From the NCBI GenBank assembly GCA_032622095.1, contig CP136069.1:156479043-156543042 (forward strand): a stretch of 64,000 bases of DNA. Direction: 5' to 3'. Positions 13,101 through 21,710 of this stretch are shown piece after piece. Under the pieces are notes generated by a model, which was not told the DNA's origin, ran no database searches, and worked only from the letters and a program-made list of their open reading frames with translations. The position numbers were made by a program, and so were the translations under genes. Position 1 is the first letter of the stretch; each line of letters opens with the position of its first letter. Source of the stretch: Siphonodentalium dalli. Lineage: Eukaryota; Mollusca; Scaphopoda; Gadilida; Siphonodentaliidae.

Positions 13101-16100
13101 GCATATTTTTGCTATATGTTAATACACCGCAATTTGTTTTTATTTGCGATGGTCTAAAAACTTTCATTGTATGTGGAATCGCTTGGCAGGATGTTATTGC
13201 TCATATTACATTGTTATTGTTTTCTTTTGTCAAAAAAATGTAATATATATATAAATTTATCTCAAAATTTTTTCCCAAACAAGTGGCTAAAGTAAATTCA
13301 AATTGGCTAAAAAAATTGGCATTTGGCTAAAATAATGGCTAAAGGAATTTCTGGGCCAGCGTGAACACTGGGGCTAGCATCACTGAAATCACCATCTGGG
13401 GACCTCTCTTCTGATTCTGTGAATATTCAAGAACATAGATAGATATTTGGAATATCTTGAAACTAGCTGCACCTTGTTTTGTTATATATCCTGTGACAAC
13501 AATTTCCTCTGCCATTTTCAAAATACCTTAAAACAAATAACTTATTAATTACTGTATTAACAACCTTGTCTACACTCCATGAATCAACCAAAGACTGCAA
13601 ACAATAATGGTATTTTTTGTTACATTATTGGTCTGTTCTATCAATATCATAGCTAAATTAGCTGGACCCATTGTATGTTTATAGGGGAACCAGTGGGCCA
13701 TAGTTATTAACCATTTTTTATCCCCCGCCAAATTAAAAATGGGTTCCGTCCGTCCGTCTGTCCATATGTCCGTCCCGAATTTGTAAGAGTCATAACTTGA
13801 ACAAATGTCAACGGATTTCAAAGATTTTTGGTATATGAGTTTACCTGACCATTACCTAGAATGAGTTTGCAAGCCAGGTCCGGCCGAATATTTTTACCGG
13901 AGTTATTGGACTTTGTTTATTATTTTTGTCGAATTTACCAAATAGCAAATAGACGACGTCACAGGGCTCTTTTCCACAAATCTCAACGGTTTTTCAAAGA
14001 TATTTGGTACCGTATATGAGTTCACCTGACCATTACCTAGAATGAGTTCGCAAGCCAGGTCGGGCCGGATATTATTATCGAAGTTATTGGACTTTGTTTA
14101 TTATTTTTGTCGAATTTACCAAATAGCAAATAGACGACGTCACAGGGCTCATTTCCACAAATCTTAACGGATTTAAAAGATATTTGGTATATGAGTTCAC
14201 TTGACCAGTATCTAGAACGAGTTCGCAAACCAGGTCTGGCCGGATATTTTAAGTGGACTTATTGGACTTGATTGTTTTGTGTTCAAATGGACGACGTCAC
14301 AGGGCTCATTTCCACAAATGTCAACGGATTTCAAAGATTTTTGGTATATGAGTTCACATGACCAGTATCTAGAACGAGTTCGCAAACCAGGTCCGGTCGG
14401 ATATTTTCAGCAGAGTTATTGGACTTTGTTTATTATTTTTGGTGCAAATGGACGACGTCACATGGCTAATTTCCACAAATGTCAGTACCTAAAATGAGTT
14501 TGCAAGCCAGGCTTTTTGACAAAATTCCCACCTCTTGTTTAGCACATACTGAGAACGCAAACATTATTGAGAAAGCACTTCCCCAACTGCACAATTCGGC
14601 GGGGGATACCGCCGTCTGCGACTGCTTGATTTTACTGAATCTCCCACACAGGTATAAAGTATATATTGGAATGATCTATTATTTACTTGGAGGGGTGTAC
14701 AGGAAATATGAGCAGATGACAGACTGAAGAATTGTTAATACAAGTGCAGCAGGTGTCCGATTCATTGGTGAGAGATTTTTTAGATAATAAGTTCAACAAA
14801 CGGCCAATTTGGTGTGAACTTATTATCTGAACATTTCCTAACTCATCAATAAGTATTAATAATATACAGGGTTAAACAACAAAACCCATTGGGAGCCCCA
14901 CAGTGAAGGGTCACTTAGCAATATATTTATATGAGGCTACATTTAGCTTCGTGTTACTTAACCCTTTCATGACAGGAGCTGCGTTGGTGCAGCATTAAAG
15001 ATCCTGTGCTAGTGCATGCTCTTGTATATGCGAGTCTCCCATAGGGAGCCTCACATATAAAAGAGAATGCACTGGCTTGCAAGGTCAATGTAAATATTGT
15101 TAGGTCAATGTATTTTCTTATATATGTGAGGCTCCCTATGGGACACTCACATAAATAAGAGAATGCATTGGCCACAGGGTAATTGCAACATCTCAGGAAG
15201 CTTCAGTCATGGAGGGGTTAATATAATATTTCAGGAAGCTACACTCATGGAAGGGTCGATGTGATACTTCTGTTCATTCTTGCAGGTTGTGAAGCAACAG
15301 CAGCTCAAGCTTACAGAGCTACAGAAAACTCTCCGACGTGAACTCAAAGTTCAGGCGATTCCGAATGACGATGACATCGGGACCAAACCTCCACGATCTC
15401 CGCAATTCACTCGTTCCATCAGTGCTTCGAAAAAAACAGTGCAATTCTCAAATCCTCTAGAGACAATCAATGGGCAGAGTAGTTTGTTTTCCATTCCTAA
15501 AGTTCATTCACAGACTAATCGGAATTCCTTGACACATGACTTTGACCTTCATGCTAGGGAGCTGAACAGGCATTCATTCCGTCATCTGGAGAAGGATGTG
15601 AACTTTCAGTACTTGAAACATGTGATATTAAAGTTTATGCTCAGTCGAGAATCAGAGGTGAGTAATTTTGACAGAATGATGAACAGATAATATAAATGCG
15701 GAATGATTTCTATTAATACTGTAAAATCCTTTTAGTTTGTGGGTGTCTATTATTCGTTCATTTCCATGGTTTGACCCAACCACGAAATCAACATCCAACG
15801 AAATAACTGAGTAACTGTTGGTAATGTAAATCTCAATATACGAGATTGAAATGAAGATTTGGCATAGAGTCTGTTTTCGGCATGTCGTAAAATGGGTTGA
15901 CAAAAAACATGTGATTAATTTAATTTGTCAGCAGTCTATTCAATTGTTTATATACAACATTTTCTGATCCCTGCTAGATCCCTGATATAATAGTTTGTAT
16001 AAACAATGTGCAATGAATTGGTATCTTAACCCTTTGAGTGCCAGGTCGATTTTTGTATCAACCCATATACCCTATGCCAATGCATTCTCTTATATATGCG

Positions 16101-17178
16101 AGTCGACCATAGGTCGCCTCGCATATATAACAGAATGCATTGGCCTAACATTTTTTTTTATTTTTTTTTTACAATTTTTTACAATTTTTTACAAATTTAA
16201 TAATTTATTCTTATATTCTTTAACAGACTTATTTTGTAGGTTTAGGGCCGATGAGATCGGCCCCTGGCACTCAAAGGGTTAATAAAGGTTAATGGTTTCA
16301 CCATTCGCATGTTACATAAAACAATAAATGACTACCTCACCAGGCAAGCCTGATATGGTCCTCAGAGGCTAGCATCAACAAATTCACCATCTGGGGACCT
16401 CATTCTGCTTATGTGTTATCTTCTAGGAAATATCTATTTCTCAAATTAACATTGTATTTAGTGGGAAGTATCCCCTGATTTGCAGAAGATAAAATGCATA
16501 ATCAAGGTAATGGTTGAACATCACCAACTTCAACTGGTGAACTTCAATCTGATCCTAGGTCTCTCATAGCAGTTGAGTCCTAAACAGAATGAGGTTCCAA
16601 GAAGGTGAGTCTGGTGATGGTAGCCCGCCGTGTGGGCTAATATCACTAAATTCACCCTCTGGGGGACTTCGTTCTACTTAGGCCTCATTTTCTAGGAAAT
16701 ATCTCTAGTCTAAAATTATAACAATGTTTTAGTTACTTTTTCCCTTCTGTTCAGTTTCTTTATCCCCTAATTTGCAGAAGATAAAACGTATAATCAAACA
16801 TCACTACCTTCAACTGGAGAACTTCAATCTGATCCAAGGTGTCCCATAACAGTTGAGGCCTCAGCAGAATGAGGTTCCCAGAGGGTGAATTTGGTGATGC
16901 CAGCCCACCATGCAGGATAGCATCACTAAATTCACCCTCTGGGAACCTCATTCTGCAAATGACAGACACACTGTTTGCAGCATTGGTAGTAATTCTTCTA
17001 TCGTTATATTCCATTTCAGGCAGTTCATCTGATAAAGGCTGTGTCAATATTACTCAACTTCAGCATCGACGAACAGAATTTAATAAAAGAAACTCTCGAG
17101 TATAAGATGAGTTGGTTTGGGACCAAACCGCGAGCCGGAAGCGGTCAGAAGTCCAAAGTAATCCCACCTTCATACTAG
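1113..17178 (+). CDS. GOLGA1: Golgin-97 (GOLGA1) orthologue, 3' part of gene, five exons
   Basis: Spliced coding sequence joins 1113-1194, 2853-3034, 12252-12359, 15286-15657 and 17020-17178, giving about 300 C-terminal residues. All junctions are AG/GT and stay in phase (1, 0, 0, 0). Residues 1-140 are heptad-like, charged coiled coil. A low-complexity Ser/Pro-rich stretch follows, then a GRIP domain (VNFQYLKHV ... [11 protein letters not shown]). The tail [17 protein letters not shown] resembles the basic tail after the golgin-97 GRIP domain, which separates it from golgin-245, GCC88 and GCC185. Known family role: a peripheral trans-Golgi protein recruited by Arl1-GTP through GRIP that tethers endosome-derived carriers. 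The start codon and upstream exons are outside the window. Introns are filled with transposons but no coding exon is broken. Assignment to the GRIP family is near certain; golgin-97 specifically is very likely. Confidence 0.9.
1662..2099 (+). mobile_element. B-family foldback MITE
   Basis: It begins CCAAGCATGCAAG and ends TTTGCAGGCTTGG. The pair GAGGTCCCCAGAG...GAATTTAGTGATGCT and its inverted form lies near both ends, so each end folds into a hairpin. The spacer contains AATTTGCTGAAGATAAAATG and 'TCACCAACTTCAACTG'. Short ORFs across it are not coding. Confidence 0.72.
2240..4115. other. Golgin-97 intron sequence around exon 2853-3034
   Basis: Apart from the exon, I see ATCAATCAATCAATC at 2250 and a GTGAGACTCCCGGG-type motif near 3320 related to 10400-10480 (CTCCCAGATTATGCGGGAGA). 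No gene, RNA gene or complete element is recognised. Confidence 0.5.
2853..3034 (+). CDS. GOLGA1: Golgin-97 exon (coiled coil), 182 bp
   Basis: The exon lies between acceptor TAATTACAG and a strong donor GTGAGT. With one base from the previous exon it encodes 61 residues, opening [20 protein letters not shown] and closing [16 protein letters not shown]. Regular hydrophobic heptads with Glu/Lys flanks indicate rod-like coiled coil. It ends in phase 0. No function beyond the golgin rod is visible. Confidence 0.85.
4120..5330 (+). repeat. Left inverted arm of the 6.3-kb foldback element
   Basis: The reverse complement of this arm is found at about 8900-10130. Pairing is strong in the outer 500 bp and more diverged inward. 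It contains subunits beginning 'CCAATGTCATAAAAT' near 4671 and 5037, each followed by an 'ATGGCGTCCAATATGGC' block. Confidence 0.7.
8900..10130 (-). repeat. Right inverted arm of the 6.3-kb foldback element
   Basis: This arm mirrors 4120-5330. Examples are CCGGCAAGGCCAAGAATCAT near 9999 and CCATGACGTCGTGAAATCTC near 9782. Its outer end (GGCCGCTCCTCT) abuts an A3 hairpin MITE whose own terminus supplies the outer TTAA. Confidence 0.7.
10130..10403 (-). mobile_element. A3-type TTAA hairpin MITE at the right end of the 6.3-kb element
   Basis: It has ACCCAACAGAAGG on the left and GGTTTGTTGGGTAAAGGGTTAA on the right, matching the copy at 54553-54952 in inverted orientation. It contains a hairpin core with the GTCGACCATAGGTCGC-type loop and the unique A3 segment with CAATGATATCCATATTTG. 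It was either inserted into the larger element or captured as its end. Confidence 0.7.
10404..11052. other. Golgin-97 intron sequence between the 6.3-kb element and hAT fragments
   Basis: It contains the GCGGGAGACTCC motif also seen near 3320 and a second 'CTCCCAGATGGTGACCC' near 11031. No ORF of note and no recognised element boundary. Confidence 0.45.
11053..11140 (+). mobile_element. Left-end fragment of the same hAT family
   Basis: CAGGGTCCGCGCTGGACCG is followed by repeated 'TTTTGCCAAAT' motifs. No matching right end or TSD was found, so it is a truncated copy. Confidence 0.55.
11442..12087. mobile_element. hAT element (646 bp) with 8-bp TSD and transposase relic
   Basis: The ends are CAGTGTTCACATGGCC and GGCAGTGTGAACACTG. 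The target duplication ACCACATT is identical at 11434-11441 and 12088-12095. The right part holds 'AGTGGCTAAA'-type subterminal repeats, and the middle encodes the end of a hAT transposase (see 11640-11870). It lies in a golgin-97 intron just upstream of the 12252 exon. Confidence 0.85.
11640..11870 (+). pseudogene. hAT transposase C-terminal relic, frameshifted
   Basis: One frame reads [20 protein letters not shown] and the next, after a frameshift, [20 protein letters not shown] then KAFNKW. This matches the C-terminal dimerisation end of hAT transposases of the ZMYM/ZBED-like type (E-R-x-FS-x-x-N-x-IK ... L-x-x-LM-x-I-x-IEGP). It is broken by a frameshift and has no upstream catalytic part, so it is inactive. 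Confidence 0.65.
12252..12359 (+). CDS. GOLGA1: Golgin-97 exon (coiled coil), 108 bp
   Basis: The exon lies between acceptor CATTTCAG and donor GTATTC, is exactly 36 codons long and is phase 0 at both ends. It opens [20 protein letters not shown] and ends [12 protein letters not shown]. Both flanks are hAT insertions (11442-12087 and 12495-13370), and the downstream one begins only about 135 bp after the donor. The reading frame is intact, so the exon seems to be maintained by selection within repeat-dense introns. Confidence 0.8.
12433..13415 (+). mobile_element. B-family foldback MITE split by a hAT element
   Basis: The left part starts CAAGCCTGCAAAAAGTCC and carries GGGTGAATTTAGTGATGCTA; after the hAT (12495-13370) it resumes ATCACTGAAATCACCATCTG and stops at about 13415. 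The rest of the element is missing. Confidence 0.7.
12495..13370. mobile_element. hAT element (876 bp) with 8-bp TSD, inserted in a B foldback
   Basis: Ends are CAGTGTTCATGCTGG and CCAGCGTGAACACTG. The TSD GGGCTAGC is identical at 12487-12494 and 13371-13378. Subterminal runs of 'GGCTAAA' and 'GGCGAAAA' occur at both ends. The insertion splits a B-family element at a place where intact B copies read GGGCTAGCATCACTAA. Confidence 0.88.
13721..14606. mobile_element. G element: TCCCCCGCC-ended TIR element with internal tandem repeats
   Basis: Ends are TCCCCCGCCAAATT and AATTCGGCGGGGGA, flanked by TA on both sides. Near the left is a GTCC run (CCGTCCGTCCGTCTGTCC). Inside are four tandem units of about 157-181 bp, marked by ACCTAGAATGAGTTCGCAAG-like blocks near 13851, 14032, 14207 and 14364, and by GACGACGTCACAGGGCTC. 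It lies in a golgin-97 intron. Confidence 0.7.
14625..14874 (+). mobile_element. D-family MITE, left end eroded
   Basis: It has TGAATCTCCCACACAGGTAT, 'TATTGGAATGATCTATTATT', and the inner palindrome AGATAATAAGTTCAACAAAC / GTGAACTTATTATCTGAACA. It ends ATATACAGGGTTAA. Confidence 0.65.
14958..15221 (+). mobile_element. A1-type TTAA hairpin MITE
   Basis: Ends are TTAACCCTTTCATGACAGGA and AGTCATGGAGGGGTTAA. It has two hairpin cores with the GTCTCCCATAGGGAGCCTC loop, separated by GCAAGGTCAATGTAAATATTG. It ends 64 bp before the golgin-97 exon at 15286. Confidence 0.78.
15286..15657 (+). CDS. GOLGA1: Golgin-97 exon, end of rod and first half of GRIP domain
   Basis: This 124-codon exon lies between acceptor TTCTTGCAG and donor GTGAGT and is phase 0 at both ends. 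It begins with coiled coil ([20 protein letters not shown]). A Ser/Thr/Pro-rich linker with '[20 protein letters not shown]' follows. It ends with the first GRIP helix, [18 protein letters not shown]. The Tyr of 'QYLKHV' occupies the position of the conserved GRIP tyrosine needed for Arl1 binding in the family. The open frame reads on 33 bp past the donor into the intron before a stop; the donor is chosen because the next exon continues GRIP exactly. Confidence 0.92.
16026..16282 (+). mobile_element. A2-type TTAA hairpin MITE, complete
   Basis: Ends are TTAACCCTTTGAGTGCCAGG and CCTGGCACTCAAAGGGTTAA, perfect inverted repeats of about 19 bp flanked by TTAA. Inside is one hairpin core and an AT-rich stretch with a poly-T run. 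It lies in the intron that splits the GRIP domain. Confidence 0.8.
16342..16985 (+). mobile_element. B-family foldback MITE, long copy with three hairpin blocks
   Basis: It opens GGCAAGCCTGATATGG and closes CACACTGTTTGCAGCATTGG. Blocks of CTCTGGGGACCTCATTC and the inverted GAGGTTCCCAGAGGGTGAAT alternate, and the spacer 'AGAAGATAAAATGCATAATC' is present twice. It looks like one B copy joined to part of another. It ends about 35 bp before the last golgin-97 exon. Confidence 0.7.
17020..17178 (+). CDS. GOLGA1: Golgin-97 last coding exon, second half of GRIP domain and stop
   Basis: The exon follows acceptor TTCCATTTCAG and has 52 codons plus TAG at 17176-17178. It reads [20 protein letters not shown], then [20 protein letters not shown], then a short basic/Ser tail ending VIPPSY. 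It completes the GRIP domain begun in the previous exon; the 'EYKMSWFG' block is nearly identical to the known golgin-97 C-terminus. The intron falls inside the GRIP domain. The preceding intron carries a B-family foldback that ends about 35 bp before this exon. Confidence 0.93.
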   Translation, partial: AVHLIKAVSILLNFSIDEQNLIKETLEYKMSWFGTKPRAGSGQKSKVIPPSY

Positions 17179-17416
17179 TCATACTAATCATATGGCTCGC
17201 CTTCATACTAGGGATACTCATCATAGGGGCACATTTGATTCATGTTGAAGCACATCACTTCACCTAAACAGAAAAAGGGTCAGGTTACTGTTTTATCGGA
17301 CTGCTGGTTACTATGAATCGTGCAGCTGGTTCAATTTGAGCAAGGACCAGTCAAATGCGCGAAACTTGAAAACAACTGTCTAAATTTCTACATCACAGAA
17401 GTTAAAGTTCATTTTT

Positions 17417-17422
17417 AATAAA
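17417..17422 (+). promoter_or_regulatory. Possible polyadenylation signal AATAAA of the golgin-97 gene
   Basis: A canonical AATAAA sits about 240 bp after the golgin-97 stop codon, in the right strand and place. AT-rich DNA produces such hexamers by chance, so this is only a candidate. Confidence 0.3.
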
Positions 17423-17723
17423 TAAGAGATTTTCATCACAAAGTAGATACAAATGCTCAGTGATTTAACATAGCTACCTAAGTTGTCATCTGCCATTATG
17501 GTGTCTTTCACGACTGTTTATTGGCACACGCACAATGTCTCTTTTTGAGCAGAACAGTTTCTGGTTAAAACTGCGAAAATCTGAAAACGTAGTAACCTTA
17601 CCCCAACAGCCATGTAAACCCCTTATCAGGGCCCCATAAATATTCTCAAATAATCTCGTCGCAGTGGACAGGTAGAATTATTTTCTGTCTGTTATTTCAG
17701 ACATTGCCTTTTTAACCCTTTCT

Positions 17724-17977
17724 TTAACCCTTTCATGGCTGGAGCTTCCTGAAATTTTGCGAAAACCCTGTGCCAATACATTCTCTTATATATGCGAGTG
17801 TCCCATAGGGAGCCTTGCATATATAAGAGAATGCATTGGCCTAACAATATTTACCTTAACCTTGTAAGCCAAGCCAGTGCAATCTTGTATGAATGGGAGA
17901 CTCACATATGTAAGAAAATGCATTGGCACAGGATCTTTAATGCTGCACCAGCTCAGCTCCCATCATGAAAGGGTTAA
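17724..17977 (+). mobile_element. A1-type TTAA hairpin MITE
   Basis: Ends are TTAACCCTTTCATGGCTGGA and CATCATGAAAGGGTTAA, in the reverse orientation to the 14958 copy. Two cores are present; the second is shortened. A short duplicated TTTAACCCTTTC precedes it at 17711. It lies downstream of the golgin-97 gene. Confidence 0.75.
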
Positions 17978-19116
17978 AGTTTGGATTTTACCACTCAGTT
18001 AAAATAATACATAGACAATAGTTAACTATTCATAGTAGTGTATGGTATTACTCCTCGAGTGAGATGCAGAGGATTATTTTCACGAGGTGGAATCGGAGGT
18101 TCAAAGAATTTTTTTTTTTGACCTTATATACTTCTATGACTAGGTTCAGCTGCTGGACTATATTGATATTTCATAAGTTTATTTATAATTTATATTTATT
18201 TCTGGGTAACCCACCAAAAAGCTCCGTGTCTAATATCAGTTGCATGTGGCCATTATTTCCTGAACGGATGTTTACAAAAAGTTAGTTGATTGATTCCATG
18301 TTATATATTTCATCAAAAATCACCCGAATAATGTATGACCAAGCCTGAGAATAAGGTGCCTGTCATTTGCAGAAATTCACCCTCTGGGGACCTCATTCTG
18401 CTAAGGCCTCATCTTCTCTGGAAAGTTTCTTTATTATCAAATTTCTATAGAAACTTCTTCACATATTCTATTTCTTTTTTTGTTTAGTTTCTCTGTATCC
18501 CCAAATATCGGTGACGATACATTGCATAATCGAGGTTCCAATGGGTGTACATCACAATATTCACCATTTGGGAACTTCGATCTGAGTCTATGTCGCCCAT
18601 AGCAGAAGAGGCCATGCAGAATAAGGTCCACAGAGGGTGAATTTGGTGATGTTATCACACTATTCGGGATATCATCACTAAATTCTCCCTCTGGGGACCT
18701 CATTCTGCTAATGAGAGGCACACTAAACTCAGGCTTGGGTTTGACCAATGCATTTTATTTACCGAGATTACAGTCGCAATCAATCACGTGTTTTACAAAT
18801 ATTTGAACATATTGACCAATTGCAGTAAGGAATCAGAAAACTGAACTGGGAAACCGTTCTGTTCGATCTCAATTCCACGCATGTTTGTTTGAAAACGTAC
18901 TGCAATTATTTCATACAGATTAAATCTTTCCCTGACCGATTGAATGGTCATAGTACTTTTTATCTAACCCAATTTGCTTGGATCTCATTCAGTCACGATA
19001 CACAATCCACCTAAAGCCTCGTTGTATGTTTCTTGTTGCATTATGGGTAAATTGTTAGATGTGATGAATATTTATAATATGATGTCTGAATCTAGACTCG
19101 ATTCAGAATTTATTGT
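17978..19116. other. Intergenic DNA after golgin-97
   Basis: Apart from the B element (18342-18737) I see no gene or repeat here that can be supported. Confidence 0.5.
18342..18737 (-). mobile_element. B-family foldback MITE
   Basis: The ends are CCAAGCCTGAGAATAAGG and CACTAAACTCAGGCTTGG. The inverted pair GAATTTGGTGATGTTATC / ATATCATCACTAAATTC is present. It shares the right-end variant (ACTAAACTCAGGCTTGG) with 61835-62295. Confidence 0.7.
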
Positions 19117-19663
19117 TTAACCCTTTCATGATGGAGCTTCCTGAATTTTTGCGAAAACCCTGTGCCAATGCATTCTCTTATATATGCGAGTCAACCAAAG
19201 GTCGCCTCACATATATAAGAGAATGTATTGGCCTAACAAATTTTATATTATTTTTTATAATTGTTAAAAAATGTAAACAAAATTAAAAAAAAAGAATTAA
19301 AAAATTGTTCAAGAATGTAAGAAATAATGATAAAAAAGATAAAAATTGTTAAAGAATGTAAGGAAAAATTATAAAATTGTTAACGAATCTAAGAAAAAAT
19401 GATAAAATTGTTAATGAATGTAAGAAAAAATTATAAAATTTGTTAAAGAATATAAGAAAAAATTTATAAAAAATTTATAAAAATTATAAAAATTGTGAAA
19501 GAATGTAAGAAAAATTTATAAAAAATGATAAAAAAAATTGTTAGGCAAATGCATTCACTTATATATACGAGGCAACCTATGGTCAACTCGCATATTTAAT
19601 AGAATGCATTGACACAGGGTCTTTACTGTTGCATCAACGCAGCTCCTATCATGAAAGGGTTAA
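19117..19663 (+). mobile_element. A-type TTAA hairpin MITE with expanded AT-rich centre
   Basis: Ends are TTAACCCTTTCATGATGGAG and CATGAAAGGGTTAA. The two cores are separated by about 300 bp of AT-rich tandem units of about 30-40 bp (AATGTAAGAAAAAATTATAA and variants). Core loops are of the A2/A3 type (CAACCAAAGGTCGC) although the ends are A1, so this copy is a mosaic. Confidence 0.75.
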
Positions 19664-19826
19664 TATTTGTGTATGTTGGTGATTAAATGAAATATGTTGA
19701 AGGGTTAAATGGGTGGGTCAAGCTTTACAGAAACTGGTCAACATTAGAGTTAGAGTTATATGTCATTGGACAGTATTCAAAATGGATTCAATATGACGAA
19801 GTATCTGAGATTGTAGGTGACTATTT

Positions 19827-20090
19827 GTAACCCTTTCGGTACGGGAGCCTCACTGTTGCAGCATTAAATATCCTATGCCAGTGCATTCTCTTATATATGC
19901 AAGTCTCCCATAGGGATCCTCTCATATATAAGAACAAGCACCCGCTTACAAGGTCAAGGTAAATATTGTTAGGCCAATGTATTCTCGTATATATGTGAGG
20001 CTCCCTATCGGAGACTTGCATATATATGAGAATGCATTGGCACAGGGTTTTCAAAAAATTTCAGTTAGCTCCAGTCGTGGAAGTGATAAC
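19827..20090 (+). mobile_element. A1-type hairpin MITE, diverged ends
   Basis: The left edge is GTAACCCTTTCGGTACGGGA and the right edge CTCCAGTCGTGGAAGTGATA. Both TTAA sites are eroded. Two hairpin cores with CTCCCATAGGGATCCTC-type loops are intact. Confidence 0.7.
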
Positions 20091-20260
20091 ATAAAATTAT
20101 GCATATTTTTCTCTTAACGATTTTGGCACTCGGAAAAGTTCTGTGATATGTACCATTCACAGACAGTGTAGAGTGATATAAATCTATTTTGAATTAGCTT
20201 TTCGTTGATGTACGATACTAATTATGATGCATTTAAGACTTTCAAGCCGAGTCTGCCCTA

Positions 20261-20634
20261 TTAACCCTTTAATTTCGGGAGCAGCGCTGGTGCAGCATTA
20301 AAGATCATGTGCCAGTGCATTCTCTTGTATATGTGAGTCTCCCATTGGGAGCCTCGCATATATAAGAGAATGCTCTGGCTAACAAGCACAGGCCCCTGGA
20401 GAAAAATACTAAAATACCAATATAGACTATACCAGTGACTGGTATAGTCTATATTGGTATTTTAGTATTTTTCCCCAGGGCCAATGCTTACAAGATCAAG
20501 GTAAATATTATTAGGCAATGTATACTCTTATATATGCAAGATTCCCTATGGGAGACTCGCATTTATATAAGAGAATGCACTGGCACAGGGTCTTTAAAGC
20601 TGCACCAGCACAGCTCCCGTCATGAAAGTGTTAA
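20261..20634 (+). mobile_element. A1-type TTAA hairpin MITE carrying a second palindrome
   Basis: Ends are TTAACCCTTTAATTTCGGGA and CCCGTCATGAAAGTGTTAA. Between the two cores lies an unrelated 87-bp near-perfect palindrome (20394-20480), so the copy is longer than usual. Confidence 0.75.
20394..20480. repeat. Near-perfect 87-bp palindrome
   Basis: The arms are 43 nt each (20394-20436 and 20438-20480) with a single mismatch and a 1-nt spacer. The centre reads ATACCAGTGACTGGTAT. It lies inside an A1 MITE and is not part of that family in other copies, so it is a separate insertion or local event. Confidence 0.85.
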
Positions 20635-20799
20635 ATCTCAGCCACTGAATAAATTGATGTTTCATCCTGTGCTAACTGACAACCAGTCTGTGTTAAAAAA
20701 TCATTCAAATTTACATCTAAGTCCTATTCAAATATGATTTTATGTTTAGTTTTATATCATGTAATCTGGGACCAGCTTAGAGGGCGACTTGGAAGATAT

Positions 20800-21690
20800 C
20801 TTATCCCTAAATTGTGTCACTTCTCCCTAGTGTCCTTGGGAGAAGTATGCATATATCGCTACAGCATATTTAAAGTGCATTGTAATGGTGTATTTACTCA
20901 TTATAATGGTATTATAAATGGGCTATTGTATTGCATAATACTTACTACTTTAATAGTAGATCATAGAATGGTGATGTTTGGGTGTAAACTGAACTTAAAG
21001 CTACTCAATCCGATCAGACGCTCCTAAATTACTATTTCTTTGGCTTCGGGGGTAAAAAAAAAAATTATTCGAGTCGAGGAACCCACCCATCAAAGCTCAG
21101 AGTGATAAGATATCAATGTTTGAAGTTTGCTGTTTCTATTGTTTGTGGACCAGAACTTGTCCAGAACCACGTTCTCAAACGGACAAATTGCGGTTGTAAG
21201 AACTCTAAAATTAAATATTTGTTACCCCCAAATCCAAAGATATAGTAATTTAGGAGCATCTGATCGGATTGAGTACCTTTAAGCTATAATGACTTCTCCC
21301 TGATAACAGTCCACTTCTCCATAATAGTCAAGTAGGGAGAAGTCACAGTAGGGAGAAGTGACTTCTCCCAATTAGAAACCTCTAGGCTGGTCACTGCATG
21401 TAATACCTTATTGCGACCTAAGACTAAGAGACAGGGACCAGCCTAGAGGTTTCAAATTCGGAGAAGTCACTTCTCCGTTTGGTTTTTAAGGAGAATGGCT
21501 GAAGTTCAATTTACACCCCAACGTCACACTTTTATGATCCTATATGTATTATGCAACACAAAAGCACAATTATAAAACCATTATAGTGAATAAGAACATC
21601 CTTATAATCAGTAAATATGCTTTAAATACCCTGTTGGAACATATGAGAGAAACGTCACTGTGACAAATATAGGGAGAAGTTTCAATTTCA
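20800..21690. mobile_element. H foldback element ('GGAGAAGTCACTTCTCC')
   Basis: The left arm (about 20800-20994) and right arm (about 21500-21690) are inverted copies, e.g. TTGGGTGTAAACTGAAC versus GTTCAATTTACACCCCAA-like sequence. Between the arms are several AGAAGTCACTTCTCC palindromes and an inverted pair GAAACCTCTAGGCTGGT / ACCAGCCTAGAGGTTTC. A C element is inserted at the inner end of the left arm. Confidence 0.65.
20995..21282. mobile_element. C-family TTAA element, inserted in a foldback (H)
   Basis: The left end is TTAAAGCTACTCAATCCGAT; the right end is ATCGGATTGAGTACCTTTAA. TTAA flanks it on both sides. Conserved internal blocks are TTACTATTTCTTTGGCTTCG and 'CATCAAAGCTCAGAGT'. The flanking H arms continue on both sides. 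Confidence 0.75.
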
Positions 21691-21710
21691 CGTACGTGTG
21701 GCTAAACCTG

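Noticed and set aside
14479-14727. 82-codon + frame
   Set aside because: It spans the end of the G element and a D MITE.
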